Part shown: positions 11,715-23,336 of the stretch, piece by piece
Layout of the letters: every line of letters starts with the position of its first letter
Numbering within the stretch: position 1 is the stretch's first letter
Assembly (NCBI GenBank): GCA_963921935.1
Contig: OY998177.1
Coordinates: 21,971,926-22,035,925, forward strand
Length of the DNA: 64,000 bases
DNA from: Galeruca laticollis
Taxonomy: Eukaryota; Arthropoda; Insecta; Coleoptera; Chrysomelidae
Direction of reading: 5' to 3'
Translations under genes and position numbers: made by a program
Notes under the pieces: generated by a model
The model's input: the letters and a program-made list of their open reading frames with translations, nothing else
The model's database searches: none
What the model was told of the DNA's origin: nothing

Positions 11715-12286
11715 ATATACGGGTGTTTCCTAAGTAATCTGAAATATTGTAGTTGGCGCTTCGTCACTCGTTCTTATAAATATGTGTGATAAGTCTTGTC
11801 GTTAATGATATACAGGGTGTTGAATTGTTTTATTTTTTCAACTTTGATGTTTTATAACTCGGTTTGTAATACTGGTACAAAAATGCCTTATTTTTTATGA
11901 TTGTAGTTACCTCCCTCTCTCGATTTTTGGTAATTTGATTCTTTCCAATCCATAAACGTAGCCGCTACGTATTTTTTTAGGGTGATATTTAATGAAAAAT
12001 TTGAGCCACCTTAAAAAAATTCAAAGCGGCTACGTTTATGAATTGAACAGAACAAAATTAGTAAAAGTCGAAAGAGGGGAGTAAGTACAATTACAGAAAA
12101 AATACGGCAACTGCATTACAGATTGAGTTATAAAACATCAAAGTTGAAATAATAGAACAATTCAGCACCCTGTATCTCATTAACGACAAGACTTATCAGA
12201 CATGTATATAGGAACTTTTCGTCTTAAAATGGAGTGACAAAGCGTCCACCACCATATTCTACATTACTTAGGAAACAGCCTGTATA
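11715..12286. repeat. 572-bp foldback element, nested palindromes
   Basis: The outer ends TATACGGGTGTTTCCTAAG and the inverse of CTTAGGAAACAGCCTGTATA mirror each other. The mirror symmetry continues through GTCACTC, ATAAGTCTTGTCGTTAATGA and an inner pair TACAGGGTGTTGAATTG / CAATTCAGCACCCTGTA (about 11812 and 12175), then to a centre near 12000 around GTAGCCGCTACG / CGGCTACG. The whole element is therefore one hairpin of about 280-bp arms. No protein is encoded. Confidence 0.85.
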
Positions 12287-12719
12287 GTTTACCAACGAAA
12301 TTACTAGCCATCCCGCTATTTTGATATTAAATGAGCGGACGATTTGAAATTTGGGCGATGTGTATAAATATATGGGATGAACATTTCAGATATTTAAACA
12401 TATGTCTGTAATTTCCGGTTCAATCGGAAACTTAACGAACTTCGTCGTTACAAAAGGAACTACATAAATGTTTTTTTTTAATTTGAATTCTAAGAAAAAC
12501 AATGTTAAAGATTTGTAATACCCTTGTCTTATCTTTGACAAATAAAATAAAATCACAAAGAACTTTTGAAAGACTAACTTTTATTCAAATGCGCTTGAAA
12601 GTAAAAATATAATTTCTTTGGATGTATAACGTGGATTATTCTGTAGGTTACAAATTAAAAAGCTTGTGTATTCGATCTAAACATTTTTGCGGCATGCTCT
12701 GTGTGAAATGAAATTGTAT
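12287..12719. other. Intergenic, AT-rich
   Basis: Nothing recognised; no open frame with a domain and no tandem repeat. Confidence 0.4.
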
Positions 12720-13055
12720 ATTCATAATTGCATTGTTTCAAATGCCAAGAGTCATATTTCATATCGGCGTAGTATTTACATCTGAACTACAGAGTGTTTT
12801 GGAAATACTTAACTATACCGGTGAAATTTCAAATCTTCAATAATTAAACAAGTTCTTGTTGTATGATCAACTTGGCATTGATTCACTTCTTACTCACTGA
12901 TATTTTTCAATTACAGCTGTTATGGACTATTAAAAGAGGTTAAAATTTTTCTGGTTATAGTTCAATATTTTCAAAACGCTCTGTAGTTCAGATGAAAATA
13001 CTACGCCAATATGAAACATACCTCTTGGCATTCAAAAAATTGCAATGAAAAATAC
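12720..13055. repeat. Inverted repeat with 95-bp arms and 135-nt loop
   Basis: The left arm 12720-12818 and right arm 12953-13053 are inverted copies with few mismatches. Shared blocks include ATGCCAAGAG, GGCGTAGTATTT, CATCTGAACTACAGAG and TTTTGGAAATA. The loop of about 135 nt has no gene. If transcribed it would form a long stem, like the other hairpins in this window. Confidence 0.8.
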
Positions 13056-13393
13056 AGGTCCGTATTTGAAAATAAAATGTTGAGGGTGGCCCAATGTGTA
13101 CCATACTTTCTATACAATTTTTATTTGCATGTTTGGATAGTCTACAAAAAGTTGCTATGGCCATGTTTTGGTAAATCCTCGCAAATAAAAAGATGTAGGC
13201 AAAAGAAGAATTTCAAAATTTCAATGATTCCGGTATAACTACATAACTAAAGGAGCTAGATTGTCTTGAATCAAATAAATGACCTCTGGAATTCACAACT
13301 TTGCCCTCATTTAACCATCCTTATATCTCTTACCGTTGCCATGATTCCAATGCATAGACTCGAATTTGAATAGCATTGCATAAGAAGTGTGGG

Positions 13394-13477
13394 AAGTGAC
13401 ATATTCCGTACGAGTGCGGGAAATACAATTTCTAACGAGTTATGTAATATATTTTTGCTACGACCATGAATATACAA
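13394..13477. repeat. Diverged copy of the 9600-9742 element end
   Basis: The sequence around CGTACGAGTGCGGGAAATAC, ACGAGTTATGTA and TTTGCTACGACC follows the same order as the right arm near 9675-9742 (GTGAGTGCGTAAAATGC, CACGTGTTACGTA, TTTACCTACGACC). The partner end was not located. Confidence 0.45.
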
Positions 13478-13479
13478 AT

Positions 13480-14989
13480 TGTGTGAATTATGAGTGTTAA
13501 AATATGAATTCTGAGTATATAATTATTGTCATGCGGACTAACATAAAGCAAAAGTTGTTTTTCGTTAATCCGCAATTGGTCCTCTCCATTGCCCTTTTTC
13601 CTATTATGACTAATTAAATACTGGACTTGCTTCAGACGGATTCAGTCGTACGACCAAGTTCATATTTTCTTTTTCTTTCAATTATACATTAATTTAATGT
13701 TATTCACTTCTCTTAATGTTATCCAAATTTAATTTTGTTTGACGTTTGCATAATTATGTAAATTTTCCTAACTATTTTTAATAAAATTTGCCTACAGTAT
13801 ATTTCCCATATTACCTACTGACACAACTTGGATTCTGCTGGATATCACGGGCATGTGACAGCTTTCCTTTCATAATACTTTTCATGTGGGTTATATATAC
13901 ATTTGAGGCCTGATGATAGCTCAGTGTGCCGAAACTAGTTTTTCCTTCAACTTGGAATAATATATGCTGTAGTACGGAGTTTGCCTACAGACTACATTTG
14001 AGTCTTTTTCATTTACTTCAATATAAGTTATAATATATGATAAACTACAAATATAGATTGAATATCATGTTAAATATCTTTGGTTGTGGTAAAAATAAAA
14101 AGTCAATTATTCATGAGTTCATTAGTAGTTTGTTTGTTTACAGAGCTGAATTCAAGTTATATTTCGTTGATATAGATGCTAAGTTGCTCTAAATTTGATA
14201 AAAGAGTATATAATATGAGTAAGGTGTCTCTCCATTCCTAATAAAGTATGTCAATGAACAACTATAGGTACTCGCAAGGACATTCTCACGTTCTCCTTCA
14301 CTACACAAAAACTATGTTTCTAGCAAAGACATCCGCATCATTATAGAATCAATTTTCGGTAAGTTACAACTATTTCTTTTGATGGATCCAGTCTCCATTG
14401 TGATAAAAATCGTAAAATGTTCTCTTTGTTCTAACAAATTATCAAGAAAAATAGTTCATACTTGTAACCGCGTTATCAGAAATAAGTCTACATGTTCGTG
14501 CAGTGACGTCATCGCGTTCTGATTGGTGTTCGTGGTCACGTGATAATGTGTTGCAAATTACGCAATTTAAATTAATTTTATTCAATTTAAGAAGAGTAAT
14601 AAGGTTTTAAGAATGTTATTTTAGGTTTATAAAAACTGTCTCTGATGTGTAAAATATAGCTTCACATGGATTTGTAACAACCGTCAAGATCCCAATTACT
14701 AGAATATGTGTTGCATTCTCCTCTCTCAAATGAAAAAAATAAATTCATATTTAAAATTACTGGAAGTCACTTCGTACGCGATCTATACACAATATACAGG
14801 ACGCACCAATTCTTACACAAGTTCAATTCTAACTACTAATAATCTATCAGGGTCCCAGTGTTGCCAAATAATAAGAAGCAGCTTTGTGCGTGATCTCGAT
14901 GCATTGGGGATGCTCTATATACATATTGTGTATATCGGGGGATGCCACAGCGCTACAAATCTATACGGATGCCACTTCAACCGCTATCG

Positions 14990-14991
<2 letters not shown>
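13480..14991. other. Intergenic, no supported gene
   Basis: No domain-bearing frame was found. Near 13910-13950, CCTGATGAT...GCCGAAAC resembles the short phrases seen beside Penelope-like elements elsewhere in this window, but no coding part accompanies it. Confidence 0.35.
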
Positions 14992-15050
<59 letters not shown>

Positions 15051-15055
15051 TATAT
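14992..15055. repeat. (TA)n microsatellite
   Basis: About 30 TA units, with one interruption near the right end. Open frames crossing it (Ile-Tyr repeats) are artefacts of the repeat. Confidence 0.95.
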
Positions 15056-16906
15056 TGTTATGTATTCTAATGTTTTTAAACCTTCTTATCAAAAAAAATC
15101 TTAATTCGCCCCCCACGTTTTTGGATGACAATTTGTTATGTATTCTATATCTATTTATTATTTTATGATTTTTGATTGAATAATCGTTAAGCAAGTATAA
15201 CAAACTCTATCAAAGGGTAGGGTTCAATTGCGCCATTTAAATTTACTCTAGTTATTGGATTGTGATATTAAAATGAACAAGCTTATGATTTGAGGAATTT
15301 TAATTATGAAATATTGTTACTGCATCTATATACACATATCATAGGTAACAATCCAAAATTATTACCATAATAACATACAATTATAGTTTTTTCATTCTAA
15401 ATGAACAATATAAACCGCCAATGACCGTCAAGTTTGAGAAAATGTGTATTTATTTTTCTCCGGAAACCCGAATGACACTGATCACGCACAGATCCGTTTT
15501 ATGAGCTCATAAAATTGATGAAATTCTCGTACCTTATATTACTCCGGATTTATGGTTGTGTGGTCCAAAATAAACTTTTATTTTTTTTTCAACACCAACA
15601 GCTATGACTTTTGTAAGCACCTTTACGTTTCTCAACTCTCTATGCCATTTGATTCCAATTTTGAATAAATTTTAGTACGTACCAAATTGTATTGTAATAG
15701 TTTAAATATGTTTATTTCTTCTGATTATTACTTTAAAATTCGTTTAATTTTCCTTTTTATTAAATATACAGGTTTTAATCTTCTATATTCAGGATACAAT
15801 TTATCTCCTTCCCCAAATTTTTTTGACGTCTTCAAATTCAGCGACGTTTTTATTTTTTCATCATAATCTATCTCGTTGCGGGTTGCTAGCGAAACTAATC
15901 TCTCTATCGTATGAACTGTTAATTTCTAAAGCCGTATATACATGAAAATAACATTTAAGTATATAAATTAGAATATATAGAGATGAAGATTTTTATACAT
16001 ATAAATATTAACATAACCTTTTTACTATTTATTAAAAATTCCTGAAATCCCTTGCATAAAGCAACATATTTACTAACTATATAAAAATTCAACGTGTTTC
16101 TTTTAAATTACATTCTAATTTCGACAGATTGTTTTGAAATTGATTACCATAAATCCACTTAAACAAACATGTTTGTTATCTTTATGGATTCTTCCACATT
16201 TACATGGAATGCCCCTTTTATCATTTGAAGAATGATCGATTTGAGTTTGAGCGGTTCACAAGATCAAATAATACAGAACTACTGAAGTGATTCCGTAATT
16301 TTTGTGTTGTTTCTTCGATTATCTTATCTTTGGCCCTACATTTTGCTTCCAATGTAGTGACTGCTACTTTTAAATCGGACAATGTTTTCGGTACAATGCT
16401 AGAAGCTTGTTTTACCAAGAGTGGGTTCATCGTTTCTGAATTGCCGCATCTCTCATCTATATAACTAGCTCTCTTTTCTTAAGTAAACATATAAAATATA
16501 ATACTGTACACTTATAGTTAAATTAATTCCAAATAGAACTGAAATACATGCCATAAAGACAGTAGCAAAATATTCATTTTATCAAAATGAATTACTATTA
16601 TCACAAGAAGTATTAGTCCGAAGGAATGTAGATTATTATTATTTAGCTCGGTTAATCATTTATTACATTATAAAACCATCTTTTCCCATGTTCTTTTATT
16701 CCCTATTATATTTATTATATGAGGAAGCACTTTTTTGATCTCCGTTCTTAGGATTTTGTTTGGGTTAATTTTAAAACCAAAGCAGTATGTATCTCCAAAT
16801 AGTTCAAATTCTGAACAGCAGCTTTATTAATTTCGTCACAACGTCAATGCATTCCAGTAAATAGATTCAAAGTGCTCATTATACTTGCTGGATGGTTCAT
16901 ACTATG

Positions 16907-16909
<3 letters not shown>
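15056..16909. other. Intergenic, AT-rich
   Basis: No gene is supported. A minus-strand 69-codon frame at 16221-16430 has mild coiled-coil character but no recognised family. Beside it a short Cys-containing reading (PCKCGRIHKDNKH) at about 16190-16230 was noted and left uncalled. Confidence 0.35.

Positions 16910-17001
<92 letters not shown>
16910..17001. repeat. (TA)n microsatellite with CA interruptions
   Basis: About 45 dinucleotide units of TA broken by two TACATA steps. Confidence 0.95.
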
Positions 17002-17004
<3 letters not shown>

Positions 17005-17821
17005 CACAAACAAGTTGTCCCACCATTGTAGTGACATGTGTTGATCAAATATTTAATATTTAATTATTTGAAAGAATGTGGTATTTTGAGAAACATAATT
17101 TTGAGTGTACCGAGAAGTTTATTAGTGTAGGAATTACAAAAAGCTGTGAAACGGGTGTTAACGTCTGAAAAGGTATACGGAAGTAGGAAATAAGAAGTGT
17201 CCTCATTGAGAATTGTTATGATTAGAAAGGAATATGATATGTTCGATGCGGTTATATTGATGGTAGTTGATCTATTAATTTCCATCAGATAAAATTTGAG
17301 TTTGACAATACATGACATTGATTGAAATAAAAATAGAAATTTATCTGAACAAGCCTTTAAGGAAACTAAGGAAGCAAGTGAGGAGAGAGGTTGTTGAAAC
17401 GGGGGACTATTCACTTGACATATTTTGCTGACGGAAGTTTTTTATCCCGAAAAGACGGAAAATAATTGAAAAAATTATATTAGAGACGATTCAGGGATTG
17501 AAAATTAAAATAACATAGTCAATACGAGGAATAGAACAAATATAATTGAAAATTAAAACAGTATATGGAAAACAGAGATTAAATATTATGGAATGATGCA
17601 AGACTGGGAAAATAGTACGTGAGATTATTTTAACACAGATAGTAGACATAAATAAAACATATTCAGAAGATTGTGAGCAAAATAAATAATTTGAGACGGT
17701 AACTAATAATTTTAAGAAGAACATTATATTGAGAACAGAAATGAATATTTTGGAAAGAATCAACATGGTAAAGGAATACATGAACCCAATATAAGACAGC
17801 GGATTCACATAAATAAATATA
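17002..17821. other. Purine-rich plus strand, no gene recognised
   Basis: The plus strand is G/A-rich and the minus strand has two Phe/Ser/Leu-rich open frames (17064-17414 and 17491-17808). These look like shadows of composition; no domain is visible on either strand. Confidence 0.35.
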
Positions 17822-18746
17822 CAGTGTTGGGAACATTACGAGGGAACATAGGGTTTACCTTCAATGTGTTAGAAAGAGTCAAAATACATATAAATTCAGT
17901 GCATCATTCTTTCTCGCTAACAGGATATCATAAAGTGGAGAACGTCCAGTACAAGAAGTTAAAAATACAGATGTGTAATGTGAACAGTTTAGTTTATTAT
18001 TGGAGAAATAATAAGAATGTATGTACTATACTGATAGCTTAGTCCAATGAACAAACAAAAAATCAACACTACTTTCGTTTATCCCTTCATGATTAATTTA
18101 CAAAGAAATAATTCAGTAGTAATAAAATTCACTATATCAGTTCGGTTAGTATTGGAATAAATAACCTAAATAACCGTAACATGCGAAATAAAATTTGTAT
18201 TTATAATTATATGTGTTTCCAAATATCTCAATTCTCATTTTTCGCGAACAGGATCTCATAAGTGAAAAACCCACAACGGCCGCCTCTTACTATTTGTAGC
18301 TTCTGACAGTATCGCCAATTTTCATTGTATATTTATAATTATTATAAAATGCATTGTTCTAACACGAGAACAAGTTATAAGAAGATTTTAATTATGATAA
18401 TTCAAGAGGTTGTAACAGATCAAGATATAATCAATTCCATCTATTCGTTAAATATTTTATTGTAATGCTGGAAATTGTTATAGTTTTTGAAAAAGTATAA
18501 AATGAATAAATTAGAGAATCGAGTATAGTTAGAAAAGTTTTAAAATCGCCTATAGCTTATTTATTATTTTAAAAACTAAACTGTTCACATTACACATCAC
18601 TATTTTTAACTTCTTGTATTGGACGTTTTCCACTTTATGATATCCTGTTAGCGAAAAAGAATGATGCACTGAATTTATATGTATTTTGTCTCTTTCATAC
18701 ACATTGAAGGTAAACCCTATGTTCCCTCGTAATGTTCCCAACACTG
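17822..18746. mobile_element. 925-bp element with about 176-bp inverted terminal repeats, TA-flanked
   Basis: The left terminus CAGTGTTGGGAACATTACGA and right terminus TCGTAATGTTCCCAACACTG are exact inverses, and the similarity continues to about 17997 and 18572. TA flanks both ends (17820-17821 and 18747-18748), which may be a TA target duplication. CAGTGTTGG also resembles hAT ends, but I see no 8-bp duplication. The 570-bp interior has no transposase frame, so it is non-autonomous. Its right end abuts the LTR starting near 18749. Confidence 0.75.
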
Positions 18747-18748
18747 TA

Positions 18749-19612
18749 TACAGACGAGTTTGCGGAAAAAGAACATTAAGTTAAAAGGTCGGTTAAATTT
18801 TATGCTAGTTAGTTTTTTTTAAAGTTTTGTAATTATTGAATTTGGTTATTTCGTTAACAATTTTAGAAAGATCTAGTTAATTTTATATTAGTTTTTTAAA
18901 AGTTGTGTAATTATTAAATTAGGTTATTTCGTTGATAATTTGAGAATGTTCTATTTGATTTGATTAACAATTTTGGAAGTCGTATAAATTATTGAAATTA
19001 TTTGGTTAATTATTGGATCATTGGATATAGAAATTTTGGTTAGTTGATTGTAATTTTAATAGACTTTCTTTATAAGGTAGGCTAAGTATTGAAATTCATC
19101 CAGAACAAAGATCTTTGTTTGAGGAATTCAAAAGAAGCGGTCCTGTATGAAGAAAAGTAAGAGTTTTTAGTATATAGTTTGGAGTTAGTGTTGGTAAAAT
19201 TTTGAATAGTAATAAATTTAGTTCAAATTAGAGAAAATTAACATACAGGGTGTTTCTTGAATCAAAATTTAGAATAAAAACCTAATTGTAGAACTGTGTA
19301 AAAATGTTAATTTAGATTTATAAAAAAAACAGGAAATAAAAAGAAAAGATATATTTGAACACTGCAATTCATTCGAGAACCGACTTCCTGAAAATAAGAG
19401 GTCTTATATATAACCGGAGCATATAGATTTATATTATTTTTCTCATGATAATTTGAATTAAGTCAGAATAATAATATTAAATTCTACTCACCTATTTATG
19501 GTAAGTTGGTTTCCATAAATTATTAAATATATAGCAATACGCGTTATGTATATCAAAAGTTAATTAAAATAAATTGTGTATATAGAAATAATCACAATCA
19601 TAATAGAATTTG
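18749..19612 (+). repeat. 5' LTR of gypsy-like retrotransposon
   Basis: About 860 bp repeated at 24536-25402 in the same orientation. Both copies begin ACAGACGAGTTTGCGG and end near CACAATCATAATAGAA. Differences are scattered at several percent by eye, mostly transitions and small indels, so the insertion is not recent. The copy contains a TACAGGGTGTTTCTTGA phrase. The exact ends are uncertain because neither boundary shows a clean TG...CA. Confidence 0.8.
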
Positions 19613-19755
19613 TCGCAAGTGTTAATTATAATAAAATCTGTCGCCTGAAACGTGGGGCATATTAAAAACTGGCATCCTAACCAAGTGGGGCGATTAACAG
19701 TGGCAGTAGTAACATAAAAAAATTTTAGAATAAAGTAAATCAAACAAAACAAGAA
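19613..19755 (+). promoter_or_regulatory. Leader with probable primer-binding site
   Basis: Between the LTR and Gag lies TGTCGCCTGAAACGTGGGG (about 19639-19657), which has the GGCGCC-AACGTGGGG look of tRNA primer-binding sites in Ty3/gypsy elements. A second GTGGGGCGATTA follows at about 19685. The tRNA was not identified. The Gag start ATG follows at 19756. Confidence 0.45.
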
Positions 19756-21599
19756 ATGGAGATTGAAAAATATTTAGACGATTTAAAAATACAAGCGATC
19801 AAAATAGAACTTGCGAAGAGAAACCTGGACACAACTGGAATTAAAATAACATTAAAGAACAGATTGAGGCAAGCGTTAATTGATGAGGGAAAAGATTCAG
19901 AAGAGTATCGGTTTACATATCAAGAACAAGGAGATGGGAATCAGGAACAACAAGGTGAAATGGTAAACCTGATGAAACAAATGTTAGAAAAAATGGACAA
20001 GAACAAAGAAGAAATGAAGAAAAATTTGGAAGAGAACAAAGAAGAAATGAAGAAAAATTTGAAAGAGAACAAGGAAGAAATGAAGAAAAAGATGGATGAA
20101 AACAAGGAAGAAATGAAAAAGAATATAGATGAAAAGATGGGAGAAGCAAATAAAAACATTGACAAAATGGAGAAAATAATACAAAAATTACAAGAACATG
20201 TAATAGAAAAAGTGGGAGATATTAAACGTGAACAGGAACATCAAAAAGAAAAATTTGAAGAGTATGTATGCCATAATGAGAAAGAAAAAGATAAATTACT
20301 AGAACTAATAAATCAGAATTATAAAAAAATAGAAGCTGAGGTGATAGTAATTGACAATAAAGTTGAATCAAAAATAAACATAGTGAAAAGAGAAATAGAA
20401 AATATAAATGAGAAGATAGAAGAATTGCCGTCAGGAGACAAACAGGTAATATATATGGAAGCAGGAAGAGGGATGGATTTAGAATATTATGGAGATATTA
20501 AAAAAATCCTATCAAAATATTAAGGGACATGAGGAACACAATACAGCAAAAGAATCAGAAGGAAAACTGGAAAGTAGTAGTATCGAAAACGATGAAAGGA
20601 AAGGCAGAATTATGGTGGGAAATGATAAGAGAAGAATGCGAGGACTGGGTACAATTTGAGAATATGTTTATTGAATATTTCTGGAGTGATGCACTTCAAA
20701 GTAAAATAAGGGGAAACCTATACACGGGAAAATACTTGGAAGGACGCATGTCTAGAGAGAATTATGCAATGAAAAAATTAGACAATATTAAATATTTAAC
20801 ACCAGAAATACTGGAAGAGGATGCCATAAAATATTTGGCTAGACACTTCACGAATGATATATACGAATTTATTATGGTGAATAATTTAAAAGACAAGAAA
20901 AGGTTCCTAGATTATCTACGTAGAATAGATGACATGAAGTCGATGAGGACGAATTACAACAAAGAAGAGAATAATAGGAGGGATGGATGGAGAGCTTCCT
21001 GGAACAAGAAGGAATTGATAGATAATAGGGAAGAAAGATACCCTAAGAACAAAAATAACAATCCCCAGAGAAATAGTAATTATGCTAATAATTACCATAA
21101 ATATAATAATGGAAGTTCAAGACAGAATTTTCCAGGTAGAGATGACCATAATAGACATAGATATCTAAACCATAGAAACAATAATTATGAGGACAACAGA
21201 GCAAGATATGAAAATAATCATCAGAGACGGGAAGATGGAAATAATAGTAACAGTTATGATAATAATAAGAAGAGATTTGATGATAGAAATAATTTTCATA
21301 AAAGAAGTTCAAATCAAAAGAGGTACGAAAATAACAATGTAATGAGGAATTACTCGTATAAAAGAAATGAACCTATGGACAAATATGAGGATGAAAGAAG
21401 AAATGATGATGGGTACAACCAAAGACGAACACACAATAAACAAGAGTTGAATGTACCCAGGAATTGCGGGGCAGAAATCAATCATACAAGAATAAAAGAG
21501 GAAGAAGATGGAGAAAAATTAAATGAATATTATGATAAGATTGATATAATGACCTCTGCAATGGTACATGAGCCATCAGAAGGCAGACAAAAATTTTAA
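19756..21599 (+). pseudogene. Gag with SAP-like domain, hendecad coil and capsid; one frame break
   Basis: Structural protein of the LTR element. Residues about 6-45 fit a SAP-type nucleic-acid-binding helix pair (LDDLKIQAIKIELAKRNL, then TTGIK and LKNRLRQAL). Residues 83-126 are four 11-residue repeats of the form NKEEMKKNLEE, continuing as a long coiled coil to about 240. The frame then closes at 20523. A capsid-like segment opens in another frame (GKAELWWEMIREECEDW), followed by an Asn/Arg-rich basic tail (21000-21450) and no CCHC zinc knuckle. The break coincides with an A7 run at 20500-20506, where the other frame continues without a gap in sense. It is probably an indel; programmed slippage is less likely inside Gag. 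Confidence 0.75.
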
Positions 21600-21625
21600 T
21601 ATCGAGCAGATTAAGTCATCTTCAG

Positions 21626-22680
21626 GTGAATGCAATAAAAAGCACCTATTGTTATCCAAAAGAATTTATTAAAATCGAACCTGAAGAAGAAAACATGACC
21701 AATAATGATAATGAACTAATATATCTCAAATTGGAAATGAATGGAATAGAAATAATAGAATTAATAGATAACGTAAGTCAAATTTCAATGTGTAAAAAAA
21801 ATTTTATAAAGTAAACAAAACAAATTAAAAAAATCATTAAAAAACAAGTGGTTAGTTTCAATAATAAAAAGCTGGGAAATGTTGAAGTTATGATATCAAC
21901 AGAAATTGATATAAAAAGAATTAAAAGGAAAATAATTTTTTTTGTTATGCCAGGATTAAAAGTAGATGCTATATTGGGAGTAGATCTTATAGGGAAACAT
22001 GATTTTATCATCGATTTAAGAGATAAAAAAGTACTCATTGATGATAACGTTATAAATATAAATAATTATAAAAATGATGAGGCTGAACGGCAGCAAAAGG
22101 GCCCCGCAGTCAATTTAAATGGAATTAAAATATGGGGGGAGAGTGGATCTACTACTTCAAAAAGCAAGTATAAAATCCAAAACATGAGTAATAAATTAGG
22201 AACAATAATAGAAGAAGAGTCAATAGGAATATTAAATAACAATAAAAAGGAAAATACCAATATCAATATCAGGGAAATTATATTAAATAAAAAAAGGAAT
22301 ATAGAAAGGGAATTAGGAATCACCACTTATATCAATGTTACCAAAGAAACAAAGTACACTTGTAAATATAATTTGAATGTAAACAAATTGAACATTGAAA
22401 TCTTGAAAAATCCTAGCCGATTTGATCTGCTCTACGGAAAACATCAGTTTTATAGACAATACACGTCAGGACCAGAAACAAGAGAGAAAATGAATTTGAG
22501 TATTTATAATCATGTGAAATATAAAAATAAATTTGTTAAAATAAAACTGGAAAGACTATTGCGAAACCAATTATGTAGAAAGCATATTCGTTTCAAAATG
22601 CACAATAATCTACTCAAACCAGGAAGTAGATTGTATAGAGAACATGTAAAATGGAAAAAGGGCATGATACAGGATACCTA
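21626..22680 (+). pseudogene. Protease-like segment 1 plus unidentified pol region
   Basis: The first part reads LIYLKLEMNGIEIIELIDNV followed by SQISMC. Then, after a stop and frame change, a segment contains ILGVDLIGKHDFIIDLRDKK (about 21975-22030). This is the layout of a retroviral-type aspartic protease: active-site loop, then an ILG-D flap/C-terminal element. The catalytic DTG/DSG is degenerate (IDNVS). Residues after about 22080 continue as one open frame to 22680, with a basic tail (RKHIRFKMHNNL) that I cannot assign. It is not recognisable as integrase. Confidence 0.5.
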
Positions 22681-22741
22681 AAGTTAGATGACAATACTTA
22701 TAGTATAATTACAAGAAATAATAACTAAATCAGCATAGGAA

Positions 22742-23336
22742 GCATGAAGTCAAAAGGAAGTAATTTATTATGGTTACCATATATTGAAATAAATATTCAA
22801 GGTTTACCAATAGGAGCACTAATCGATACTGCAGCTCAAATATCAGTAATAAAATAGAAGATAATTTTAGACAATTTTAACAATTTCAATGAAAATATAA
22901 TACCAATTAAAAGGATTACTATTATAGCTGCAAACAAGAAGAATTTAGCCGAAATTGGAGAAATGTATTGTGGTACCTTATTAGTTAAAAATAAAGAGGT
23001 ACAGGATAATCTTTCGATAATGGCAGACATGGATCAAGGTATGATTCTAGGGATAGATTTTTTGCGTCAAAATAAGAGTATAATAGATTTGCATCATAAA
23101 GTTATACAATTAAATAATGATAATTTGAAGATAAATGCTAGTTTGGATGCAGAACAAAATAAATATGTAATTCCAATCCATGTAATGAAGGTGGAAGAAG
23201 GAAGAGAATCGATAACAAGAGTAAAATGTATGCCGGAATATAAAGAAACGATTTTTGAAATAATGAATAATAATAGGCAACTTTTTGACGATTCTCCGAG
23301 AAAAGCAAATCATTATGAGCACAAAATAGAAATATA
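22742..23336 (+). pseudogene. Protease-like segment 2
   Basis: A second aspartic-protease-like unit in the same element. It reads WLPYIEINIQGLPIGALIDT then AAQISVIK (stop at about 22856), followed by GMILGIDFLRQNKSIIDLHH (about 23040-23100). The active-site triplet is DTA instead of DTG. The ILG-D-L-I-D-L arrangement mirrors segment 1, so either the protease is duplicated or one copy served another role. It leads into the RT N-terminus with a frame change near an A-rich run at 23337-23346. Confidence 0.6.

Noticed and set aside
14706..15203. Ile-Tyr repeat frames on both strands
   Set aside because: Caused by the (TA)n tract.
16221..16430. 69-codon minus-strand frame with coiled-coil look
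   Set aside because: Short, unsupported by neighbours, no family recognised.
17064..17808. Two minus-strand frames of 105-116 codons
   Set aside because: Phe/Ser/Ile-rich shadows of a purine-rich plus strand; no motif found.
17824..18744. Matching 64-72 codon frames at both ends of the 925-bp element
   Set aside because: They are the same terminal repeat read inward from both sides, not genes.
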